Assembly (NCBI GenBank): GCA_035048815.1
Contig: JAUCBN010000043.1
Span: forward strand, 7,877,001-7,941,000
Reading direction: 5' to 3'
Origin: Abelmoschus esculentus
Lineage: Eukaryota > Streptophyta > Magnoliopsida > Malvales > Malvaceae
DNA: 64,000 nucleotides
Positions 11,260 to 22,562 of the stretch are shown here, piece after piece. The translations under genes were made by a program, and so were the position numbers. Under the pieces are notes generated by a model. It made no database searches. It was not told where the DNA came from and worked only from the letters and a program-made list of their open reading frames with translations. Position 1 is the stretch's first letter. Each line of letters begins with the position of its first letter.

Positions 11260-14200
11260 TATAACGACCCTTTTTGGATGTTTAAAATTAAAGGCGTCGA
11301 AGCGATGGCGAAAAATTAGAGTCGTTAATTAAAACCCCTTTTTTGTTTAAAAACAAAGAATTTGAATGTTACAATTTTGAGAAATTAGTTTCAAAATTGG
11401 TGGAATATAGAAAATTGGAAAAAATGAGTTTAATTAAAAATTAAATTTAAAAGATTTAAAGGGTAAAGATTTATTTTAAAAAGGCTTGAAATTTATAAAA
11501 TTAGTTTTTTTTAAAAAATAGGGTTTATTTAAAAATAATGGAGTCGACACCGGTCACTTTGTTAGGCCGGACACCATTAAAACCAGAGATTCGGAATAAC
11601 TAAGAAGAGGGTTCGGGAGCCGGTTACGGTTTATAAAAAGGGATGACATTTTTAACCGCCCAAAATTGGTACCTTTGATAAAATTTATCGCTTGATTAAT
11701 TCGGGAATTTTCGATGTGAGGTGGTATTAAATCAATTATTTATTTAAAAATTCGGCTGTATTTTAACGCCTCTTTACTCAAAGATAGACGTGTACACCGC
11801 CACCACTTCGTTGGTGTCAGGCTCGCTACGATCGAGTAAAGTAAATATTAGTTCATTAATTAAAGAGATTGGTTGTAATTTCGGTTCGTAAAATGCATGA
11901 AAGTAAATACAACATAACATGGGAGAGGATAAATAAACAAATATAAACAAATAAATAAGCAAACTAGGCACATAAATAAATTAAACAACTATAAGATAAA
12001 ATGCATGCTAAAATAATTGAAGACTCAAACAAAACTGCCAAAAGGGGCAAATTGAAACAAAACAAAATTTTGGGTTCGAAACAGGAACGAAAATTATTCA
12101 GGGACTTAAAATAAGGGACCAAAATGGGGGATAGTAAAGATATAAGGCTGAAATCGAAGGAAACTGGAAAAACAGGGGACTAAGTCGTTGATAAATAGGA
12201 AATAGTCTCAACTCGTGACTAAATTGTAATTACTTCAAAACATCCAAGCCCCTCCATCGTTATTTTGAAACGAGGAAGGACCCATACCGTGAGCTCTGGA
12301 AGGCGGAAGGATCTTCTGAGAGTTTAACCAAAATGTAAATAACAGTTACCACTTAGAATAGGACCGAAATGAAAAACGATTCAAAATCTGGGGGACCTGG
12401 GACATGAAAAGAATAGCACGGATGGGTTTAATGACTAATAAAACCATTTCTCAGAAGGACTTAATATAAAAGACAATAAAAAACAGATCTCCTCCCTTTT
12501 TACCCATTTGTTTGAATCAAACTCAGAGAGGAATGACAAAATCCTCTCCCCTGTTCTTATTCAAACCCAGAAAAGGATAAGAACACTCAAGGTGTTCTTA
12601 TTCATAACCTAGAAAACGCCACCAAGTTCCGTTTTAGGGCTGTATCGACCGCCAGAAATGGCGACCGGCGAAGGGAAGGCATAACCTTCCTTCTCTTTAC
12701 GAAACCCCTAACGAAACCATCTCCTCTCTTCTTTAAAAACCGAAACCAGAAAAGGGAAGTTTCTTGTGTTTCTTCCCAAAACAAAAAAAGAAGAAGAAGA
12801 TGAAGACCGCTCGCTCTCGGTTCACCCTTCAACAGCACGGGGGTTGTAGGCTTGTCACCGGAGAGTGCAAGAAGGTCGTCTACCCTTCAAAAGAAAAAGG
12901 TAACGAAGAGAAAACCTTAAAACTTTTTCTGATGCATGCAAAAAGAGAGAAGGAAGATACCTTCAAAGGTTTTTTTATTTCTGAATCCGAATGAATTTTC
13001 AATAGTTAGGGATTTCTGCTTTATATCCCTTCAATTACATGAGGAAAATAAAAATCGAAACTTTTTTGGTTCTAAGAGTCCTTTTGGCTGTATTCATGTT
13101 AGCCTCTAATGCTTGTTTGTTGGTCTGCTCTATAATCCTCTGAATTTGCCATTTTGGTTCGTCTTTTTGATTAAACTGTAGCATCTTTGTTTTGACAATT
13201 TTGGCTTGTTTTCGTGTGAGATACTCGATCGGGGGAAGTTACTGATGCCTTTGATGAATGGACGACCGTTAGATTTGTCGCCGGTGGTGGAGTGATTATC
13301 GGAAGAGTGATCGGCGGGGAGATGGAGCGTCTGAAATTCGAGGAGTCTTCCGCGTGGAGGACACGCGCGCGTGGAGAACGGGGGCGTCGCGCGTGGGCGC
13401 GTAGGAGCATTTGGAACCTTCCTCAGTTTAATCTCAGCCGTTGGATCACAAATTTGATCCAACGGTAGAGATGCAGTTGCGCAGATGAGAAAGATGAGAA
13501 AAATTAGCTAGGGTTTACGCTGTTATCCGGATTGGGTCTAAGAGAAATGGGCCAAACGGGTTTACTGTAATTGTTTGGGGCTTGTGTAATTAAAATTGGG
13601 CTTTCACTTTATTTTGTATTTGTATATTATAATATCTGGGCTTGTATATTTATTTTATAATTGAACTGTTATACCTATTAAAAGTTGGGCTTATTATTTA
13701 AATCTAAAATGGGTTATTTATTTAATAGTATAGCATATATGTATATAGTGATTTTAAACTTAGTAATATTTAATAATAATAAAGCAAACCGAATGGTAAG
13801 ATAATAGTAATAATAATAAAGAGAGAAAAAAACGAAACTGAAAAGAAAATGAAATAATATTTAATATATAATATTTTTTTGGATTTTTAATTTAAATATG
13901 TAACAGTAGTTATAATAGTAGTAAAACCATGTAACTGAAAATTAAAACTAAATATATAATATATATTTTTGATTTTTAATTAGATATGAGCATAAACATA
14001 ATATTTTTATTTTGATAACATATACATATATACTTCAAAAGCAAATATCTTTACAAAGTATACTAATAATAATATTTTTGATAACGATTAAAACCTAAAG
14101 CCCGTTATTCGAATTGTCAATTAGCAGTAAGTTTAGACCCGGATAAAATTAGTGATTACAGTGATCACCAAACTCTTGTCTTGTTTCAAACATAAAAAAC

Positions 14201-15146
14201 TAAGGATTTAGTTCTCCTAATCGCACACAATAAACCCCAAGTAGGATCCCCACACAACAACCCTTAAAACCTATCAAAACCTTAACCAAAAACTTTCTGA
14301 AAACTATCAAATTTCTCCTAAACCTATAGTCCGGGATTAGGGACTTTAAAAACACATTATCAATATCCTATCATGATTAAAATCAATAATTTAAGACCCA
14401 AAAACCGTGAGTAAAACACTTGAACGAAAATTATGGGTTTTGGTCAAAAACCGATTTTTCTTAAACCCGAAAAAGTAAAAATGTTTTTACCAAGACAATA
14501 ACTTGGTAATTTCAGTAAAGAACCTTTTAAAATCGTAGGATTGAATGTTTCTCACCTCCAATTCTGACCCAACCAACCTTCATGGTTTTTGAGAAGAAAA
14601 ACAAGTGAAAAACAATGTTTTTGAAGAAGGAAAAATTATAAATAACTATTAGAACGAAAATTAATGAAAAAAATCGATTTTAACTTGAAAAGTCGGTCGT
14701 TCTCAACCTTGGGAAGAGGGAAAACGAAAATAATAAAATAAGGGTTTATGTTTTGATATAAAATAGTTTTTTTAAGAATTAAATAATGTAATTTGGGTTA
14801 TTAATTAAAATTTTGGGTTAAATGTTAATTAAATAAGCCCATGAAAGTTTAATTCTATTAGAATTTGGATTGGATCAAAGCCCCTTAGAGATTCAAAGTT
14901 TTGACTTAGTTTATAAAATTGTCCTTAAGTTTTCAATTTTTACAAAATAGTCACTAGTTTCAAAATTCTAGGGATTCAAGGGTCAATTTTTGAAATTGAG
15001 TTTACCAAAGTTAATTTTATATTAAATAGGGATTTTAGAATTTTTTTCAATAATTTATTTCGATTAAAATTCATGTTTTAAGTACTTAATCCCGAACTAG
15101 GATAAACCGACCCACTAACTTCTAAGCCAAATTTTGGGGCGTTACA
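11260..15146 (-). repeat. 5' LTR of element B (about 3.9 kb)
   Basis: On the minus strand the LTR starts TGTAACGCCCC and ends GGGTCGTTATA next to the PBS. The end reads TA instead of CA; one C-to-T change would restore the mirror image of the TGTAACG start. The right edge is exact: the next base continues the element C LTR (AACCACCACGAGACGCC, also at 25463). The LTR holds a GC-rich patch (13240-13480) and long AT-rich stretches, and I see no gene in it. Short frames around 12602-12994 and 13130-13462 match nothing I know. Confidence 0.8.
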
Positions 15147-15767
15147 AACCACCACGAGACGCCTTGGTGTGCTAGCCCCTCTCGGGTGCCTAGCGCACCA
15201 TTCCCTTTGAGCTCTATCAATGGAGGACACTTCGGCCGGAGTTTGGAGGAGAAAGGTGGAAGCTTTCCACCGCCGGAAACCACTCCAAAGGTGCCTTTTT
15301 TTCTGTGTTTTTGTTCCTCAAAAGGCCTCCCTTTTTCTTGTAGGTCACCGCGCCTTAAAAGGGGTGAAAAAACCTAAAAGATATTGCAAATTCCTTTCCT
15401 GCCCCCTTTCACGTGATGACATTTCTGTAGAGATGGCAGTGGTGACAGTGGTCCCCTACTGAGGTGACTCGCGGTCCTACGATATTGGTTGTGGTCCCCT
15501 ACTGAGGTGGTTGTGGCCAGGCTGTAATGGCCCTGGCTGGCTGTAATGACACTAGCTGGCACTCTTATCAAAATATCTTCTTGTTGTTTAGCTCAGCACA
15601 TGAGTCCTCCAGATTTGCCACGACATTTTCCCATCACTATCCTTCTGCGAATGCCATGGCAAATATCCTCAACTTCCCATTTTTGCTTTACCTGCACAAC
15701 ACAACTCAAAAGAATTACCTTCCTCATGAAATAGCACCTGAAATATAGCCTTTTTGCGGAGTTATCA
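15147..15767 (-). repeat. 3' LTR fragment of element C
   Basis: This 621-bp segment matches 25463-26202 of the complete LTR at roughly 85-90% by eye, with a ~115-bp deletion near its right end, and finishes at GTTATCA. The rest was displaced by the insertion of element B and should lie left of the window. Confidence 0.88.
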
Positions 15768-15806
15768 CACTCCCAAACTTAATCTATTGCTTGTCCTCAA
15801 GCAATG
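15768..15806 (-). promoter_or_regulatory. Polypurine tract region of element C
   Basis: On the minus strand GCTTGAGGACAAGCAAT is followed by TTAAGTTTGGGAGTG directly against the LTR start TGATAA. This block is strongly conserved in Athila/Diaspora-type elements and primes plus-strand DNA. Confidence 0.8.
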
Positions 15807-17086
15807 GATAGCAGGTAGCAGAGAAAAAAAATGTTATGGCAATGTTCAAGAACTAGGCAAGCAAATGGCCAGAGTTCCAGCCCTCAGAAAAAGTCATGGC
15901 ATAAACATAGAAGACTCAAGGAATTTTCAAGAACGCTACCCTAGGACAAGGTCGAATGCAAGTGTGTGTGTGCATGAGAGAGTGTATCTAATCTATGCTT
16001 ATTTAAGTTAGAAAAATTCTAAGGAATGTTCACTATCCTAGCAAGCATGTTTGCTCATTAAAGAACAATTTACTACTCCCCATACATAATATTTTTTGTC
16101 TCATTTTTTTACAAATATGCACGACATACTGCTACGAGAGGAGCCATCCTGTCACACTACCTTCTACTCATGCCATAGCTACCATTTATTAAAACGCAGT
16201 ATCCAGGTAATGCCATGGCAAGTTAAAAGTGTAGCGTCACCCTGTTCCTCTTTTAGTAACTCATATGCACATGGATATGCCATGGCATAGAGGAGTATCC
16301 CTCTACAGATATGTCACAGATATGTCCAAGCATTTATTCACAACTTCTATACTAACTAATGGGGGTTCTCTATTAACAAGTAAATTCATTAAACATACAG
16401 GCTATTCAAGTTTTATTCTATAAAATTTCCTAACTTCCCTAAGCCTGGAGAACATACACTCGTGTAACAGAAAAAATAAACACAAACCACCAAATCCTAA
16501 AGCATGCTCTATCCAAATCTCAAGTCATGCACATTCAATTCAAGCATTGGCCATATAAAGAATATCATCATCGGGCATCACTAACTATAATCCAAAAAAC
16601 TTGTCCTAAAACTTGCACAATTGTCATGGCATAATTCTACAACTATTGCTATCATGCATATGCAAATGGCGTAAAGAATGACACCTCCCCTAAACTTGAG
16701 TTAGGCATTATCCTCAATGCAACTAATAAAAACTAAATTAAATGCTATGCAATGCAATGTACGTACCTTGGCTATGCTGGTGGTGTTGCGGTGGCAATTC
16801 GGCGCGAGGCTCTTCTCTTCAACGGGGGTGGACTAACTTCAGGATCAGACTCATCATCTGCTCTCCGTGATCTCGATTTTTCAGCAGTTGGTGGTGGGGT
16901 TGATTGTCTCCCAGCCGATATCTTAAGACGGCGTTTAGATTTCTTCCTCTTGGGAGAGGGCAAAGGTGATTCCTCGTGCGGGGTTACTGGTTGTGGTTCT
17001 TCAGGTTGTGTTGGCTGGGCGGGTGGATCTTCAAACAGTGAAGAAATAAAGCTGGCTTCATGTCCTTATTCAGCAGGCGGGTCTGG
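15807..17086 (-). other. 3' untranslated region of element C
   Basis: About 1.3 kb between the envelope-position ORF and the polypurine tract, with no supported frame. It is one of the richest stretches for the element's palindrome: exact TGCCATGGCA at 16211 and 16278 and one-mismatch copies near 15892 and 16622. Confidence 0.6.
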
Positions 17087-18312
17087 TTATGCTGGTGACT
17101 GGGCCTCATTCTCTAAAAATGTTGCGACATTTTCAGGAGCTTGTTCTTGCGCAGGTGGCTGGGTCTCTAGAGCGTGCTCCTCTAGTTCTGGTTCCATTAG
17201 CCTTACCTCCTCAGCTGCATCAGCTGAGGATGATGCTTCATTCAGATTAGGTGGCGTCTGCCTAGTCGGAGGTGGGTTTGCTGGAAATGCCGAGGCATTT
17301 TCTAGCGTAATAGGCAGGATAGATGCCGGGAACGTGGGGAACTCCTGACTCAGGGGAGGTAACAGCTCTGCCAAATAGGCTTGGATGACCTCATCTCTTT
17401 TCTTAGTGTAGCTGAAAAATTCCTTCAAGTCTCTGGACAAGTCATCTACTTTTGCCATGGCATTTTGAAAGAGTTCCAGTACATCATCTTTTTGAGATGG
17501 GCCTTTTCCTCTTGCAGCGGCAACTTGTGATGCCTCCGGCTGCTCTTCAGTGTTGCCTATTAGTGTAGTCACTTTGACAGCATTCAAACCTTTCATGCCT
17601 TCTAAGATTTCATCAAAATCATCCTCCGGAACATCTTTCTTCCAGCACAAGGCAGTAATCAAGTTGGGAAATATGAGGGGGCTCTTCGGGCGGTTTAAAC
17701 AAGCATAAGTCTCTTGAACAATTATCCGGCCAATATCCATGGGACAACCGAAAAGAATGGAATGTAACAACATTAGTCGAGATAGACTCATGGTAGTGTG
17801 ATGCGAGGTGGGCATCAGCTTGTATCTCATGAAGTTGTTCCATAACCGGGCGTGTGGAAGCAAGCGTTCACGATTCACCGTCCTTCTCGATGCTTGTTGG
17901 CTGTTCTATTCTGTCTCGGGTAGACAGAGATCTTCCTTCACGCCTTGATAGGTCTCACAGTCAGCCTCTTCTTCCTTCTTTGCATGCCTATCCACTCCTT
18001 GAGGGATTTTGAAGAAGCAGTTGATGGTTGTGTTGGTGAAGTGGATATTCTTACCGCAGACATAAACAGATTTTTGGTCAGGGCTATGAATGTTTGCAGA
18101 AAACTCGCGCACCACAGTGGCGTTAACTGAGCCTGGATGGGCAGTGAACTGCTCCCAATGGTGGTGCGCCACCACATCCTTTACCTCGATCCCAACTCGT
18201 CGAAGTAGTCGAAGCCAAGCTCAAAGAAAACTTTTGTGTTTTTTTCCGCCACTTCATCAACAAAAAAGGCAGGAGGTTGTGGTGCGGATCCTGGGGGTCT
18301 AGTTCGTACCAT
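17087..18312 (-). pseudogene. Envelope-position ORF of element C, decayed
   Basis: About 408 codons on the minus strand. The N-terminus (MVRTRPPGSAPQPP) is in a different frame from the rest: one base is missing near 18180, just before the KDVVAHHHWEQF segment. A TAG at 17906-17908 also breaks the frame. Segments NATVVREFSANIH and FPNLITALCWKKDVP correspond to NATIVREFYAHG and FPCLITGLCVSAGVP of the element A ORF, so the two are homologous (Transposase_32 type). The C-terminal 170 residues are Pro/Ala/Glu-rich and probably disordered. No membrane segment is visible. It has a CT-rich leader but no clear TATA box. Confidence 0.72.
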
Positions 18313-18831
18313 TTTTGGGTAGAAAGAGAGAAAAAAAAGTAAGAAAGTTTTTAGCCTTTCTCTAATGGAAGGGAGAGCTTTTTCAGCTATGGAGGTGTAA
18401 AGATGAAGAAGAAGAAGATGGGGGAATGAAAGAGAAAAGGGAAATAAAAATGAGAGCTTTAATTTTTTAGTGGGGAGGTGGGAAAGAAACGCGTGGAAGG
18501 GGTTGATTGGGTAGTGGTGTCAGACAATTAAAGAGAAGAGAGAGAGAGTTGTTTTCAGATTTCAAAAGAAATAATAAAAAAATGAAAAACTCCCCCTTTT
18601 TGTCTTTTATCGCCCAATAAATTCAGGTAGGGTTTCTTAATTTTCTCCTTCTTTCTCCTTCAGCCGCCGACCTCCAAGGGTGTGTATTACCTAAAAATAA
18701 TAAAAAAAAAGTAAATTAATTTAGAAAATAACGTAGCATAAAAAAACTTTAAATAATTTATTTATGAACAAGAGTAAATTGAAAATGCCGTGACATTTTT
18801 GCATGTCAACATCTATAAGATATGCGATAGG
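18313..18831 (-). other. Spacer between integrase and envelope-position ORF of element C
   Basis: Purine/pyrimidine-biased and AT-rich sequence of about 500 bases; the part nearest the ORF reads as a CT-rich leader on the minus strand. A palindrome copy (TGCCGTGACA) lies near 18787. There is no clear coding sequence after the integrase tail. Confidence 0.5.
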
Positions 18832-20222
18832 TTTATCTCGCATGACATGGGCTCTGGTGTAGTTCTTCAGGTGCTAACCATTGACTTTGAAAATTGTCCC
18901 ATTATCAATATTCTTTATGTCTACAGCTTCATGGGGATACACATGATGTATTTCAAATGGTCTAGACCACCTTGATTTAAGCTTCCCAGGGAAAAGCTTA
19001 ATTCTTGAGTTGAATAAGAGCACTTGTTGTCCAACTTGAAAATGCCGTGGAAAAATCGCTTGGTCATGCCATCTTTTAGTCCGCTCCTTGTAGAGTTTGG
19101 CATTTTCATAGGCTTGGGCCCTAAATTCCTCCATTTCATTCAACTCTAGAAGTCTTCTTTCACCAGCTAACTCGGCATCAAAGTTGAGCTTCTTGATTGC
19201 CCAATAGGCTTTATGCTCTAGCTCGACTGGGAGGTGACATGCCTTGCCCATAGACTAGCCTAAATGGAGACATTCCTAGGGGGTTTTGAATGTTGTTCGG
19301 TATGCCCACAACGCTTCATCCAGCTTTGGTGACCAATCCTTCACGAATTCACCACTTTTTCCAGAATTTGCTTGATTTCACGATTGGAAATCTCGACTTG
19401 CCCATTGGTTTGGGGATGATATGACGTGGAAATTTTGTGTCGTACCCCATATCTTTCTAATGCCTTGGCAATTAACTTGTTATCAAAGTGAGTTCCTTCA
19501 TCACTGACGATAGCCCTTGGCGCGCCAAACCTTGTGAAAATATGCTTGTGAAGGAACTTAAGCACTGTCTTCGAATCGTTCCTAGGCGTTGCAATGGCTT
19601 CTACCCACTTGAACACATAGTCCATTGCCAATAGGATATACAAATCTCCAAATGAAGATGGGAATGGTCCTATTAAGTCTATTCCCCACACGTCAAACAA
19701 CTCTATCTCCAAAATATTTTGTCATGGCATTTCATGGCGCCTGGAGATGTTCCTAGTCTTCTGACATCTGTCGCAGGCTTCGTAAAATGCCTGGGCATCT
19801 TTCAATAAGGTACGCCAATAAAAACCTAATTGGAGGACCTTTGCAGCAGTCCTCAAACCTCCGAAATGAACTCCACACGGGCCTATGTGACAGTGATACA
19901 AAATATCTCTTTGCTCCTCTTCAGGCACACATCTTCGGATAATTTGATCGGCACAACACTTGAAAAGATACAGCTCATCCCAGAAATAGAACCACACGTC
20001 ATGTCTAAATTTCTTCCTTCTCTACCTATTCATGTGAAAAGGCAAAATACCACTAACAAGAAAATTAACAAGGTTAGTGTACCACGGAATTGTCGTGGCA
20101 TAAAGAATTTTCTCATCAGGAAATTCATCATCAATTTTAATTTTGTCATGACATTCCAGGTTAACTTCTAGCCTAGACAAATGATCAACAACTTGATTTT
20201 CTGTTCCTTTCCTATCTACCAC
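18832..20222 (-). pseudogene. Integrase of element C, decayed
   Basis: This is the C-terminal part of Pol, which inserts the cDNA into the chromosome. The zinc-binding segment carries H/H and CDRCQK. The catalytic core has the first Asp in FDVWGIDLIGPFP, the second in AIVSDEGTHFDN and the Glu in NGQVEISNREIKQ, all retained. The C-terminal region has KRWHDQAIFPRHFQVGQQVL. In-frame stops lie at 20022, 19722, 19341 and 18874, and a frameshift lies between 19251 and 19341. The last stop (after FKVNG) replaces a residue usually followed by RLK, so the true end is slightly further left. Confidence 0.85.
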
Positions 20223-21971
20223 TTATAAATTAAATTCTTGCAATAGCAGTATCCATCTAATAAGCCTAGGTTTGGCATCCTTTTTAGTCACTAAGTATTT
20301 AATAGCTGAATGATTGGTGTGAACAATGACCTTAGTGCCTATCAAGTATGGCCTAAACTTGTCAAATGCAAATACCACGACAAGTAGCTCTTTCTCTATG
20401 GTAGTGTAGTTAAATTGTGCTTCATTTAAAGTACGACTAGCATAATAAATAACGTAAAAAATTTTACCTTGACGTTGCCCCAAAACTGCTCCCACGGTAT
20501 AATCTCTTGCATCGCACATCAACTCGAACGGTAAGGTCCAATCCGGGGGAACAACAACGGGTGCAATGATAAGGCTTTGCTTCAGCTCTGTGAAAGCGCC
20601 ATGACATTTTTGATCGAACACAAAAGGCTAGTTTTGTTGCAACAAGATGCACAAGGGCTTGGAGATCTTAGAGAAATCCTTGATGAATCTCCTATAGAAT
20701 CCTGCGTGTCCAAGGAAACTTCTTATGCCCTTGACATTTGCAGGTGGTGGTAACTTCTCAATCACCTCGATCTTAGCTTTGTCCACCTCGATGCCTTTGT
20801 GTAAAATCTCATGGCCTAACACAATACCTTCAGTCACCATAAAGTGACATTTCTCCCAATTCAGCACAAGGTCAGCTTCTTCACATCGCTTCATGAACTT
20901 TGCTAAATTGCCAAGAAAATTCTGGAAACTGTCTCCAGAAATAGAGAAATCATCCATGAATATCTCTAGATAATCCTCAACCATATCAGAAAACATAGCT
21001 TACATACAGCGTTGGAAAGTTGTCGGCGCATTACACAATCCAAAAGGCATCCTCCGAAAAGCATAAGTGTCATAAGGACAAGTGAATGTGGTCTTCTCTT
21101 GGTCCTCCGGTGCTATGGCTATTTGATTATACCCCGAATATCCATCCAAGAAACAATAAAAAGCTTTGCCCGCTAAGCGATCCAACATTTGTTCAATGAA
21201 AGGTAGAGGAAAGTGGTCCTTCCTCGTAGCCTTGTTGAGCTTGCGGTAGTCCATACAAATCCTCCATCCGGTCACTACGCGCGTCGGCAATAGCTTATTG
21301 TCTTTATTGCTCACCACGATCGTGCCTCCTTTCTTGGGCACACATTGAACTGGGCTCACCCATGAACAATTCGATATTGGGTAAATAACTCCAGCATCGA
21401 GCCATTTGATAACTTCCTTCATAATAGGGTTGAGTCTTCGCTGTGGCTCTTAGGATTTTCCATGGCATTCTTCCAGAAGTATCTTATGCATACAGATAAT
21501 GGGACTGATCCCCTTTAAATCTGCCATGGTCCATCCTATCGCTCGTTTATGCTATGACAAAACAGCAAGTAAACTTCTTTCTTGATAAATATTCAGATTC
21601 GCAAAAATAATAACAGGCAGGGTCTCGTCTTCACCCAGATAAGCATATTTCAAATGCTGTGGCAAAATCTTCAGCTCCAGCTTGGGCGCATTGAGTAATG
21701 AAGGCTTAGGAGGAACGAATTCCTCGAAGTCAAGAGGTTCAAAGCTCGAATGATTTCTAGCTATCAGCAGACTAAATTGTTTCTTTTCCAATGGCAATTC
21801 ACCAACTTCCTCTTCCTCTTCTATGAGCTCTTCATACCCATCTAGTTGTACAAAATTGATGTGGAAAAAATGATCAGCTTCCCTTGATTGCTCAGAATCT
21901 GCTTCCAAAATGCTCCAACATTCTTCAGAATCATCCACGTAATTAAGAGAATCGTTGATGTTCACTGTCAA
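20223..21971 (-). pseudogene. Reverse transcriptase and RNase H of element C, decayed
   Basis: The frame continues from the protease. RT motifs are VPKKGGT, RICMDYRKLNKAT, FCFLDGYSGYNQI-like (FYCFLDGYSGYNQI), FGLCNAPTTFQRCM and the catalytic FMDDFS. RNase H follows, with CDARDYTVGAVLGQ, EKELLVVVFAF and HTNHSAIKYL. In the last motif Asn (codon 20313-20315) stands where Ty3/gypsy RNase H has a catalytic Asp. In-frame stops include 21552, one near 21450, 21000, 20628 and 20223. The N-terminal 130 residues form the acidic linker seen in Athila between protease and RT. Confidence 0.88.
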
Positions 21972-21974
21972 TCT

Positions 21975-22559
21975 TTAATTTGCTACTCGCATCGTGAGCT
22001 TACCCTTCTCACAATCAATGAGAATGCGACCAGTTGCTAGGAAAGGTCTCCCTAAGATGATGGGTGTGTTAGCATCAGCCTCACAATCAAGTATGAGGAA
22101 GTCGACTGGAAACACAAATTTATCCACCCTCACTATGACATCTTCGATCTTCCCCTCGGGTCTCACATGGGAACGATCGACTAGTTGCAATATGACGGAT
22201 GTGGGTCTCGCCTCTCCCATGCCAAGCTTCACAAAAAATGACTTGGGCATCAGATTTACACTCGATCCAAGATCACAAAGTGCTTTCTCAATGAACTTAT
22301 CTCCAATAGAACACGGGATAATGAAGCTGCCTGGATCCTTCTTCTTCATTGGTAGGTTACTTAAAGTAGAGCAATACTCTTTTGTCGTGGCAATTGCCTC
22401 AAACTTCTCCACTTTCCGCTTCTTCGTAACTATTTCTTTGAGAAATTTAGCATAAGTGGGCATCTGGTCAATTGCCTCCAATAGTGAGACATTTATGTAC
22501 AGCTGGTCCAATTTATCAACAAAGTTCTTGAATTGGATCCCATCATTGTGCTTCTTCAA
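21975..22559 (-). pseudogene. Protease region of element C
   Basis: About 195 codons in the RT frame, separated from gag by a TAG. The retropepsin core has ALCDLGSSVNLMPKS, the flap region RPEGKIEDVIVRVDKF and ILGRPFLATG. It cleaves the Gag-Pol precursor. The equivalent part of element A (2355-3419) is similar throughout and carries a stop right after LATG; here the same site still reads Arg. Confidence 0.85.
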
Positions 22560-22562
22560 CCT

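Larger units (their letters stand above)
6025..15146 (-). mobile_element. Element B: Ogre/Tat-like Ty3/gypsy element (partial)
   Basis: Read on the minus strand, this element has a very long LTR (about 3.9 kb), a PBS with TGGCGACTCCGCTGGGGA, an extra coiled-coil ORF1 ahead of gag, and gag. A long LTR plus an ORF1 upstream of gag is the hallmark of Ogre-type Tat elements. Protease, pol and the 3' LTR are not in the window: they must lie left of element A, which interrupts gag at 6025. Its right edge (15146) abuts the middle of the element C left LTR, so B inserted into C. Its frames carry only in-frame nonsense codons and no clear frameshift. Confidence 0.8.

Noticed and set aside
12602..12994. 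Short frames on both strands inside the element B LTR
   Set aside because: They are under 80 codons, lie within a defined LTR and match nothing I know.
13130..13462. Overlapping minus-strand frames in a GC-rich patch
   Set aside because: The GC-rich composition alone lengthens frames; there are no motifs and they lie in the LTR.
16752..17348. 198-codon plus-strand frame
   Set aside because: It is antisense to the element C envelope-position ORF, low-complexity and without family resemblance.
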